DNA from: JACKDW01 sp964621785
GTDB taxonomy: Bacteria > Myxococcota_A > Polyangia > Nannocystales > Nannocystaceae
NCBI GenBank assembly: GCA_964621785.1
Contig: CAZUPD010000018.1
Location: forward strand, 20,672 to 84,671
Length of the DNA stretch: 64,000 nucleotides
Reading direction: 5' to 3'
The first letter of the stretch is position 1. Every line of letters starts with the position of its first letter. Of the stretch, positions 43,277 through 50,766 are shown in pieces. The position numbers were made by a program, and so were the translations under genes. Below the pieces are notes generated by a model, which did not search any database, was not told the origin of the DNA, and saw only the letters and a program-made list of their open reading frames with translations.

Positions 43277-43768
43277 ATGAAGCGAAAAATGTTCCGGGGT
43301 GAGATTGTCCTGTCGACCTGGGAAGACCTGACGCTCACAACGCATCGCGTGTGGCAGTTGACGCGCAAGAGTGGAGGCGCGATCGAGTTGATCTCATTCG
43401 CTGTCGAAGACGTCGCCTGGATCCGATTTGGCCGCAGTCACGTACCGACGTTGTTGTGGCTGGCTGCGGTCGCCGCCCTCGGAGGGGTTGGCGTCCTCGA
43501 CTACGACCAAATCATGACCTACGGGCTATTCGCAGTCAGCCTGCTACTCATGGTTTTATATGCAACGACTCGACGACTGCTGGTCGTGGTCGCGGCCGAC
43601 GGCCGGGAAATCTCGGCCCAAAGCGACGGCGACGCAACCAACGTCGAGACCGCCGTCCAGTTCATCGACGAGCTCGAGCGACGTAAAACTGCCGTACGCT
43701 CAGCAAGAGACGCCGGAGTCAGCTCATCGAGTTGGCGCGTCGCCGAGACCCACACGCAGGCCTCGTAA
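43277..43768 (+). CDS. Small membrane protein of unknown function
   Basis: 163 residues, ATG 43277 with AGAGG eight bases upstream. The N-terminus VLSTWEDLTLTTHRVWQLTRKSG followed by ISFAVEDVAWIRFGRSH resembles a bacterial PH-like membrane-proximal domain. Two membrane helices follow (LLWLAAVAALGGVGVL, YGLFAVSLLLMVLYA), then a cytoplasmic segment RLLVVVAADGREISAQSD with ETAVQFIDELERR, reminiscent of two-strand/helix ends of such domains. It may belong to a PH/bPH-like family; I am not certain. It lies 33 bp after addA on the same strand. Confidence 0.6.
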   Translation: MKRKMFRGEIVLSTWEDLTLTTHRVWQLTRKSGGAIELISFAVEDVAWIRFGRSHVPTLLWLAAVAALGGVGVLDYDQIMTYGLFAVSLLLMVLYATTRRLLVVVAADGREISAQSDGDATNVETAVQFIDELERRKTAVRSARDAGVSSSSWRVAETHTQAS

Positions 43769-43911
43769 TCCGCTCAACAGCCGAATCCCGGCTTTACCCT
43801 TCCCGATACCCACCGACCGCAAATCAACGAGCCCCAAACCTTCCCGATGCAGACCGCGCACAACGGAGGTTGACCGAGCGCTCCTCAAAGGAGGATTGAG
43901 CCTCAACACTC

Positions 43912-46098
43912 CTAGATGTCGGCAGTTCGCATGAACATTGGTTGAGCCAACAGCCATAGACTCAACAAGCTCATTGCAATCATCCCGACCATCATCACGA
44001 TATGGGCACGGAATGCTGCTTTGCGGTCGCCTTTGTACACACGCACCGCCTCGCGCTGGGCCACGTAGATCCCGTAGATGTGACCAATGATCACCAAACC
44101 TACTTGTATATACCAAATACTCTCCGGTGACCACAGAGCGGTCAACGGCGCCCGAGCGGTGCCAAAAAAGTCGTGCCCCCAGCCCAGTGGGTCGCTCACC
44201 AATCGCCGCAGTTTGGACCACTCCCAAAACACGTGCACTGCGTTGTGGGCGAGGTGATAAAAGAGGGCGATGGGCAGCAGTGTGTAGCTAAACTTGATGA
44301 ACAGCTTGCGGGTGCTGATATCGCGGCGTCCACTGACCAGATGCATGATCCGACATAGCCCGAGGTACAGCAAGCCGGGGACGACGATACACGCGAGCAT
44401 CATCAGGGTGAACGTCATGGTTCCGCCGTGCGTCCCGCTAAACCCCAGCACATCGCTGCCAAACACGGCAACCTGCCCGTCGATCACAGCTCCGCGCAGC
44501 GCATTTTCCCACTCCATCCACAGCGGGATCATGGCCGCGCCGTGAAACGCACTGACGATGAAGATGAGGATCGCCATGTAGGCCTCGTCGATCTTCGAGC
44601 GGTGGGGGTAGAGCACGTCGGCACCACTTGTACGTACATTAAAACTGATATTGTCTTCGGGACAGCTTTTTACGCACTCGGTACACAGCGTGCAGTACTG
44701 GTTCTCGTTCATCGCCCCCATAAATTCGTGGGTGGGGCAGGGGAGACCGCGTTCGCTACCGTGAAAGCAATCTTTCGTCTTGCACGTACGGCATGTGTCA
44801 TTGTCGCGGCGACGCAACTCGAGCATGCCCATCAGGGCATATTGACCAGAAACCCGGCCGACAAAACACACGTAGCGACACATCGCCTTGCGCTCGTAGA
44901 TCAGCAGCAACACCCACGACAAGCCGATCATCATCAGTGCCAGCACCGACGTGAGCCACGGGCGATTGGCGGCATCAAACACGATCTCGAGCCAGGTCAC
45001 AAACGCAAACAACACGATCGCCGGCCACATCCACAGTTTGAAGCGCGGGTACTTGCGGCCTAGCGACGCCACCCTGCGCATCGACGTCAGGCTGCGGCGC
45101 ATCACCCAGTCGGGGATCGCCGTCCATGGGCACATCATGCACCACAGGTTCCCGAACATCAGGACCATAAAAATCAGCCCGATCCACCACACATTCCACG
45201 TGAGTACCGGGGCGAGGTTGCGGCCGGGTTCTTGTGAACCAACGAGGCCGATTGCAATCACCGCCAAAAACCCGAGGACGACCGGGAGTTGAATCGCCGG
45301 CTGAAACCATCGACTTTTGACCATGCGGCTGACCCACGGTGCCCGCATCAAGTCGCGTTTCCAGTACCGACGTACACGCGAGCGAGGGTCACGGCCAGGG
45401 CGTTGGCGTTCGAACAGACCAAATGAGAGCAGCAGGATCAAGACAGCAGAGGCAAAAAACACCTCGTTGGGGATCCCAGGCATGAGATGGACATAGGCCT
45501 TGCGCTTGACGATCTTTGCATCGCCAAACGCTTCGGGGTCAAAAAAACCGCCGGCATCGAGGGCACCGAGGTGATCGCTCGGCAGTCCGAGCCCGTCGGT
45601 ATCGCCACCGGTTTCGTCAAGGACCAAGGCACCGGTTTGGGTCCGTCGACGGCCAAAACGATCGACCGAATCACCTGTCTCATCGGACACTTCCTCGACT
45701 GTAGGCATCGGGGGTGCGGGCGGCAGATCCTCGACAACCGGCATCGGTGGCGCCCCTGCGTTCGGTAGGTCCTCAACAACCGGCATCGGTGGCACGGCGT
45801 TTGGCGGCAGATCCTCGATCGCTGGTTTCGGTGGCGCGGCGTTTGGCCCGAGTCGATCGTCGGATTGACGCAACGTTGACGCCGCTGAAATCTGTGTATG
45901 AACAAATAAATGTTCGTTGGTGACGCTACGTGCCCGCACCTTGGAGCTGGCGATCCATACAAGTCCGAAAAACCCCAACGCGATGGCAAAACGACGGGCA
46001 AAACGACCTCCGCGCAGGAGTTGGAGTGGATCGTCTGCGCCCCCGTCCTCGGCTCCTCCGTGACCCTGGCCGAGAATGGGTAGACGCTTGCGGCTCAC
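43912..46098 (-). CDS. NapH/NosR-like polyferredoxin membrane protein with proline-rich periplasmic repeats
   Basis: About 728 residues from GTG 46098, which overlaps the stop of the preceding lipoprotein gene (GTGA). One N-terminal helix anchors a periplasmic stretch with three PPMPVVEDLP-type repeats (about 95-137) and GGFFDPEAFGD (about 183). Seven or more membrane helices follow with paired Cys motifs WCMMCPW and CRYVCFVGR, as in NapH, NosR and CcoG relatives. Then come two [4Fe-4S] clusters, CRTCKTKDC and CTLCTECVKSC, on the cytoplasmic side, and further helices with several His. It should move electrons across or along the inner membrane. The unusual part is the N-terminal repeat module, shared with the barrel gene at 48265. 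Confidence 0.82.
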   Translation of the reverse strand: MSRKRLPILGQGHGGAEDGGADDPLQLLRGGRFARRFAIALGFFGLVWIASSKVRARSVTNEHLFVHTQISAASTLRQSDDRLGPNAAPPKPAIEDLPPNAVPPMPVVEDLPNAGAPPMPVVEDLPPAPPMPTVEEVSDETGDSVDRFGRRRTQTGALVLDETGGDTDGLGLPSDHLGALDAGGFFDPEAFGDAKIVKRKAYVHLMPGIPNEVFFASAVLILLLSFGLFERQRPGRDPRSRVRRYWKRDLMRAPWVSRMVKSRWFQPAIQLPVVLGFLAVIAIGLVGSQEPGRNLAPVLTWNVWWIGLIFMVLMFGNLWCMMCPWTAIPDWVMRRSLTSMRRVASLGRKYPRFKLWMWPAIVLFAFVTWLEIVFDAANRPWLTSVLALMMIGLSWVLLLIYERKAMCRYVCFVGRVSGQYALMGMLELRRRDNDTCRTCKTKDCFHGSERGLPCPTHEFMGAMNENQYCTLCTECVKSCPEDNISFNVRTSGADVLYPHRSKIDEAYMAILIFIVSAFHGAAMIPLWMEWENALRGAVIDGQVAVFGSDVLGFSGTHGGTMTFTLMMLACIVVPGLLYLGLCRIMHLVSGRRDISTRKLFIKFSYTLLPIALFYHLAHNAVHVFWEWSKLRRLVSDPLGWGHDFFGTARAPLTALWSPESIWYIQVGLVIIGHIYGIYVAQREAVRVYKGDRKAAFRAHIVMMVGMIAMSLLSLWLLAQPMFMRTADI

Positions 46099-47516
46099 TG
46101 CAATGCTCCCAAATCGCGTAGCTGCAACAGATTGGGTGCACGCATCCACGTCGTCGGATCACCCGCCTGATATAGCCCCTCAGACAGGTCGACTACCTCG
46201 CTGGCTGCGATGGCACAACTCGTTTCTAACTGCGAGAGATCGAGGGTCAACCACAACACCTGGCCTGAGCCCTCGCTGAGCTCAGGGTTAATCGTCGGCC
46301 CGGCTCCGACACCAACATGGGTCCCGTCGGGGTGGATCACGAGCGCGTAGGGATCGTTGTTGCCGGTCCACGCGGTGTCGAGCCCGCTGACGAGACCGCA
46401 AACCTCCGGCGAAGGTCCGCCGCGGATGATTGCGAGGCCAGGTTGGGGAATCCCGCTGGCGGCCAGCCAATAGGGTGTACCCGCACTCGTCGGTAGCAAT
46501 ACCATTTCGCGCAACGATCGAACCATCGCAAGGTCGGGCGGGAGGTCCGTCCCCGCCGGTCCGCTCAGCCCGCAATTCGAGTTGACGTGCCACAGTCGCG
46601 GCTCACCGTCGATCCGCGTCTGCGAAACGATGACACCACCGCCGCCGTCGGGGGCCAAAAAGCGTGTGGTCCATGTCTCCGAGATCGCCGCGGGAAAGGT
46701 GATACTACAACCTGTTGCCTGGTCGACGACGTCTTGGACCCCGAGTGCTTCGTCGTTGGGCAGGGACACCATCGCCAATGTATCGCTGCCATCACAGGCC
46801 ATCGCCACCACCGAACCGTCGGCATTGACCGCCTGCATGCCCCAAGCTCCGCGGCAACTGTCGTCCAAAAAGTCGAGGGGTAGAACCGCCGGAAGACCAT
46901 CGACAGGATCCAATACCAACAACTCGCTGGTGTTGGTCCACTCCATCGCGGTGAGTGTATTTTTAAATGCTGCTACAATTAGTTTTTTGCTCGCCTGCTC
47001 GACGATAAACAGCGGTTCTTCGACGGCGAGATCGAGTTGCTGGACCCCGTTGGAAAACACCCCGCCCGAGAAGTAGTCGGTGACGTCGTAGATGCCAGCC
47101 GGCTCGAGGTCGTTGAAGGCCCACAGCGGATACGTCAGGAGCGAGCCGCGGCTCGTGTCGGGGTAGTGTCCGACCAAGATGTGCAGGGCATCGGTGAGCA
47201 ACAGGCCGTATGGCTCATCGAGCAGGTTTCCCTCGAGTTGCTGCCCGCTGGGATCGTATTTAAGGTCGATGCCGATCCGCCCGCGCAGCCCCGGTTGACC
47301 GTTGACGTCAAACAGATCGACGCGGTCGTCGAGGGTTTGACTGGCCAGCAACACCCAGCAGGGTTCCTGCTCACAGGCGAACAACCCCGCTAACTCGGGG
47401 TCACCGGTGGTCTCGGTCTCGCCATCGGTGTCCGTGTCTTGATCGGGGTTATCGGGCAAACACGCGGGTGCTGCGAGCAACACCGCGACAGCCAGATGGT
47501 TCCATTTGCGCCACAT
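46095..47516 (-). CDS. Periplasmic/surface lipoprotein, propeller-like, of unknown function
   Basis: 473 residues. The signal peptide ends in lipobox APAC (Cys19), then an acidic spacer DNPDQDTDTDGETETTGD. The remainder has regular strands with aromatic ends and blade-like spacing (WVLLASQTLDDRVDLFDV, GLLLTDALHILVGHYPD, LFIVEQASKKLIVAAF, YALVIHPDGTHVGVGAG), suggesting a beta-propeller. Five to seven cysteines are scattered. Its stop codon overlaps the start of the NapH-like gene, and it lies 62 bp downstream of the FMN-binding-like gene, so it belongs to the same operon. A role as an accessory or electron-path scaffold protein is inference from context. Confidence 0.72.
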   Translation of the reverse strand: MWRKWNHLAVAVLLAAPACLPDNPDQDTDTDGETETTGDPELAGLFACEQEPCWVLLASQTLDDRVDLFDVNGQPGLRGRIGIDLKYDPSGQQLEGNLLDEPYGLLLTDALHILVGHYPDTSRGSLLTYPLWAFNDLEPAGIYDVTDYFSGGVFSNGVQQLDLAVEEPLFIVEQASKKLIVAAFKNTLTAMEWTNTSELLVLDPVDGLPAVLPLDFLDDSCRGAWGMQAVNADGSVVAMACDGSDTLAMVSLPNDEALGVQDVVDQATGCSITFPAAISETWTTRFLAPDGGGGVIVSQTRIDGEPRLWHVNSNCGLSGPAGTDLPPDLAMVRSLREMVLLPTSAGTPYWLAASGIPQPGLAIIRGGPSPEVCGLVSGLDTAWTGNNDPYALVIHPDGTHVGVGAGPTINPELSEGSGQVLWLTLDLSQLETSCAIAASEVVDLSEGLYQAGDPTTWMRAPNLLQLRDLGALQ

Positions 47517-47578
47517 CGCCCTCGCAACCTATCACAGTCCGCTTGCGAGACGGATTGCGTTTGTCCGAAGTACTGCGA

Positions 47579-48184
47579 TCAGCGGCGGCCGAGGGCGACC
47601 TTCATCAGCAACAGCGCCTCGCGTCCGGCGTTGCCGACCAACTGACTCTCTTCAGGTTCGCCGGCCACAGGCGTCAGACCATCCTTGCCCATGGCGAAGT
47701 TGGAGTCGAGCTTGCGGCCCTGCAGCTGTCCCAAGAATCCATCGCTGGCGAGCTCGAGGTTGCCGCGGTAGTCGTAGACCTTGATCCGATTGATCGCACC
47801 CCCGGCCGACACGCCGATCCCAACTTCCAAGGTCAGCACGCTGCCATCGAGGATTTTGGGTTTGGTGCGCGGGTCGATGAAGATGGCGACGCCGAGGAAC
47901 TTTCCACCTTTGTCTTGGGCGATGTAGAACTCGGGTTGCTTGTCCTCGGGATAGAGCTCAAACCCGAGGGCTTGTTCGAGGTAGGCAACTTCGGCGTCGG
48001 AGTACTGGTAGCGTTTGATTCGCCAACCGTTGGGATCGGCGTTGGGGAACAGCTTCATGAGGTTTCTGTGAGTGATCTCCCAGCTGCCCCATTTGGCGAG
48101 GTGAGCCTGGGCAGTCGGTTGCGCCATGCCGCCCGTGAACAGCAGGGTCCCAAACAAAAGTGCACTCAAAAACCGTCGCATCAT
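47579..48184 (-). CDS. Exported FMN-binding-domain-like protein
   Basis: 201 residues with a signal peptide (RFLSALLFGTLLFTGGMAQPTAQA). The C-terminal half (LTLEVGIGVSAGGAINRIKVYDYRGNLELASDGFLGQL in part, then GRKLDSNF) follows the strand order of FMN_bind domains found in RnfG, NqrC and NosR. The covalent FMN attachment motif (S/T-G-A-T) is not evident, so flavin binding is uncertain. In NosR-type systems such a domain passes electrons to or from a NapH-like Fe-S membrane protein. Here that protein is encoded two genes downstream on the same strand, which supports the assignment by context. Confidence 0.6.
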   Translation of the reverse strand: MMRRFLSALLFGTLLFTGGMAQPTAQAHLAKWGSWEITHRNLMKLFPNADPNGWRIKRYQYSDAEVAYLEQALGFELYPEDKQPEFYIAQDKGGKFLGVAIFIDPRTKPKILDGSVLTLEVGIGVSAGGAINRIKVYDYRGNLELASDGFLGQLQGRKLDSNFAMGKDGLTPVAGEPEESQLVGNAGREALLLMKVALGRR

Positions 48185-48264
48185 CGATCGCTTTGCCCCA
48201 AGTCCAATTCTAGTCTGCTACGACGCAGGCTGCAGGGTGGTGTTCACTATACCAGACGGCCGGA

Positions 48265-50067
48265 TCAAAAATCGGCGACGGCTTGGAGGCTGAAAAAGTT
48301 GTTGAAGAGCTGATTTTCGGCCCCGCCGTCTTCGCGCAGGATGCCGTACTCAGCCTTGAGCGTGAAGCGTGGCAGCACCGGAAACCGCAGCCCAATGATG
48401 TGGGCGACAAATGCCTCGTCGTACAAAAACTCGTCGGCGAAGTTGGACACCACAGCTCCCCCGCTGAGCGACCGCGGTACGACCCGATCGGGGTCGGAGT
48501 AGTCGAATCGATACTGAAGGATGAGCCCGGGCAGTCGGGTTTTTTTGCGTCGCCACAACGGCTGGGCAATCTGCGCATATACACCCATCATGTGGCGATC
48601 ATCGAGCACAGGCATGGCCGGGTCGACCGCGGATGCAGCCCGGTCGATACCGTAGACAAACTCGCTGCGCAGGTGAGGCAGGGGGTAGGGACTCTGAAAA
48701 ATTTCGTCGAGGTTGAGGTCGAAATGGGCCCCGGCCCGCCACGTCGGCGCCTGCTCGGTGTCGATAAATGACTGCCCCTGGTTGCCCTGAACCACAAATG
48801 TGCTGCGCGGATGGGTCCCCCAAATGTACGAACCGCCGAAGTTGAGTGCGGGCAGCGGACGTAGTTGCATACGCACAAAAAATGATTTGTTGCCATTGTT
48901 GTCGGGTGTGATCCCGAGGACTGAGCCGTCGCCGCGGGGGATCTCCGCTGGGCGCAATCGATGCTCGCAGACCTCATCGACTTGGCCGATCGGCTGGTAG
49001 CGGTAGAGCAGGTCGGTGGTTCGAGTCTGTGTACATGCATCTCCGTTGATGAGACCAACGTCGAGTTCGAGCGGACGGATCGGTTTTTCGGGGCGAAACA
49101 CGGGGTGCCACTTGAGCATGATCCCGGCGTCGATCCACGAACCCGGGTAGACGCGTCCGGTACTCATCGGCAGCGGTCGGGTCACAAACCACCGCACAGG
49201 CGCATCGTGACGCTCGTCCTCGAGGCCAAACGGAACCACAAAGATACCCCCAGTCAGCTTAAAGCCCTCGCTAAACCAGCGGGGTGACTTGCGGGCCCAG
49301 GCGAATGGATTGACCTCCAATGCGCCGGACTCCATCAGGACAACGGGCATCGAGGCGGGGGAGACATCGGCGGAGCCGGGGAGTGCCCGCGGGATCGACA
49401 AAAATTCAAAGGCGACCCGCACGTAGACGATGTCGGCGTAAATCGGTGCACCTACATAGATATTGGCCGCGCCGCCACCGAAGTGCGGAAGGCTGCGGAG
49501 CTTTTCAAATTGCCCGGTATCGGGGTTGCGCATGGTCTGGTCGGTCCGCTCGGTGACCGAAAAGTTGATCCCGAGGTAGCCGCGTATCTGGATCGCACCG
49601 CCGGACGGCCCGGTGTCGTTGAGTTTGCCGGGATCAAAAAAGTCACTTCCACCACCGCTGATCGGTTTGCGGTCGGGCTCACCACCAAACACGATCGGGC
49701 CTGTGCTCGGTGGTCCTTCGCGCGCCGGCAGCTGCTCGACCGGGGGCATGGCCGGTGGACCGTCCTTCGGCGGGAGTTGTTCGATCGGAGGCATGGCCGG
49801 CGTACCGTTCGTCGTCGCCGGGTTTCCAGCCGAGGAACTCGACCGTGGCGGAAGTTGCTCCACAGGTGGCATCTGCGGAGTCTGGGCGCCTGCGCTCCGA
49901 TCGGTCGAACCCGGCAGATCGCCCGAGGACGGCTGTGTGGGCGCATCCTGGGTATGTGTAACATCAACATCAAAAAACTCAGCCGAGCGGTCCACCTGTT
50001 CGGGAGCTGCTGTGTGTACAGCAAACAACTGAACGAGGAGCCCGAGGCTGTGCGGAGCAAAAACCAT
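48265..50067 (-). CDS. Outer-membrane beta-barrel (porin-like) with proline-rich repeat N-terminus
   Basis: 600 residues from ATG 50067, which gives a signal peptide (LGLLVQLFAVHTAAPEQ). A 110-residue unstructured segment carries four PxMPPxEQLPP repeats and then SDFFDPGKLND. The rest is a barrel of alternating amphipathic strands (AIQIRGYLGINFSV, IYADIVYVRVAFEF, LPGLILQYRFDYS, FTLKAEYGILRE) ending in Phe (AVADF), the usual Bam recognition signal. It resembles phosphate-selective porin-like barrels (DVGLINGDAC). The repeat and FFDP modules recur in the NapH-like protein three genes downstream. It starts the four-gene operon and is divergent from the DUF3347 lipoprotein. Confidence 0.78.
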   Translation of the reverse strand: MVFAPHSLGLLVQLFAVHTAAPEQVDRSAEFFDVDVTHTQDAPTQPSSGDLPGSTDRSAGAQTPQMPPVEQLPPRSSSSAGNPATTNGTPAMPPIEQLPPKDGPPAMPPVEQLPAREGPPSTGPIVFGGEPDRKPISGGGSDFFDPGKLNDTGPSGGAIQIRGYLGINFSVTERTDQTMRNPDTGQFEKLRSLPHFGGGAANIYVGAPIYADIVYVRVAFEFLSIPRALPGSADVSPASMPVVLMESGALEVNPFAWARKSPRWFSEGFKLTGGIFVVPFGLEDERHDAPVRWFVTRPLPMSTGRVYPGSWIDAGIMLKWHPVFRPEKPIRPLELDVGLINGDACTQTRTTDLLYRYQPIGQVDEVCEHRLRPAEIPRGDGSVLGITPDNNGNKSFFVRMQLRPLPALNFGGSYIWGTHPRSTFVVQGNQGQSFIDTEQAPTWRAGAHFDLNLDEIFQSPYPLPHLRSEFVYGIDRAASAVDPAMPVLDDRHMMGVYAQIAQPLWRRKKTRLPGLILQYRFDYSDPDRVVPRSLSGGAVVSNFADEFLYDEAFVAHIIGLRFPVLPRFTLKAEYGILREDGGAENQLFNNFFSLQAVADF

Positions 50068-50200
50068 GCCGACGCGCCGGACTGTACCGCAGGGCGGCCA
50101 GCCGGTGGCCGCCATCTTCGCCGCGGCTGCCAACCGCTGTGCAAACGTGCCGTATCGAGGATTGCTGGCTCACCCAGCAACCAGGTATCGTGCGGTTGTT

Positions 50201-50686
50201 GTGACGATCCGTAGCCTTTTCCTCGTGTCGGCACTGATGCTCAGCAGCAGCTGTTCCAACGACTCAAAAGCCCCTGCCCAAGCGAACAAGCCCGGGGATT
50301 TGGTCGGCCAGTACCTCGAGATTCAAACTCTGCTCGCCGATGATAAGGTCGACGATTTGCCAAAGCTGGCAGCGTCTGTGATCGCGGCGGCCGAGCCTCT
50401 ACAGAGCGAGCCAGGTGTCGACCAGATCACGATCGGTGCGGGTCGGGCCGCAGCCAAGGACATCGCAACGGCTCGGGCGGGGTTCGAAAAAATGAGTATG
50501 GGACTCATCACCTATCTCAAAAGTCATCCCGAGCTCCAAAACGGCCGCGAAGTCGCATTTTGTCCGATGGCGTTTAATAATAAGGGCGCCTATTGGGTTC
50601 AGGCAAAGGGCGAGTTGATCAATCCCTACCACGGTAAGATGATGCTGCACTGCGGCGACCACGTGGCTTGGGACAAGGCTCCATAA
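50201..50686 (+). CDS. DUF3347-like lipoprotein
   Basis: About 161 residues from GTG 50201, chosen because it gives a signal peptide SLFLVSALMLSSSC with lipobox SSSC (Cys18); the open frame upstream has no such feature. The body is helical (LVGQYLEIQTLLADDKVDDL, AAAKDIATARAGFEKMS). The C-terminal FCPMAFNNKGAYWVQAKGELINPYHGKMMLHCGDHV is the signature of DUF3347 proteins, which are associated with copper-efflux membrane-fusion proteins and carry Met/His/Cys residues suited to metal binding. A copper or other soft-metal role is plausible but not shown here. It lies divergent from the barrel operon. Confidence 0.75.
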   Translation: MTIRSLFLVSALMLSSSCSNDSKAPAQANKPGDLVGQYLEIQTLLADDKVDDLPKLAASVIAAAEPLQSEPGVDQITIGAGRAAAKDIATARAGFEKMSMGLITYLKSHPELQNGREVAFCPMAFNNKGAYWVQAKGELINPYHGKMMLHCGDHVAWDKAP

Positions 50687-50712
50687 CTGAGTGTAAGTAC
50701 ACCCAAAAAGCA

Positions 50713-50745
50713 CACCGTGCTCCAAGTCGTGCTTGGAACACGGTG
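50713..50745 (-). terminator. Terminator for the dnaN-recF-gyrB unit
   Basis: On the minus strand a 14-position stem (CACCGTG, TCCAAG and their complements with one mismatch) is followed by CTTTTTGG. It lies 22 bp beyond the gyrB stop and also separates the convergent DUF3347 gene. Confidence 0.85.
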
Positions 50746-50766
50746 CTGGGGCGTGGGGGGCTACGC

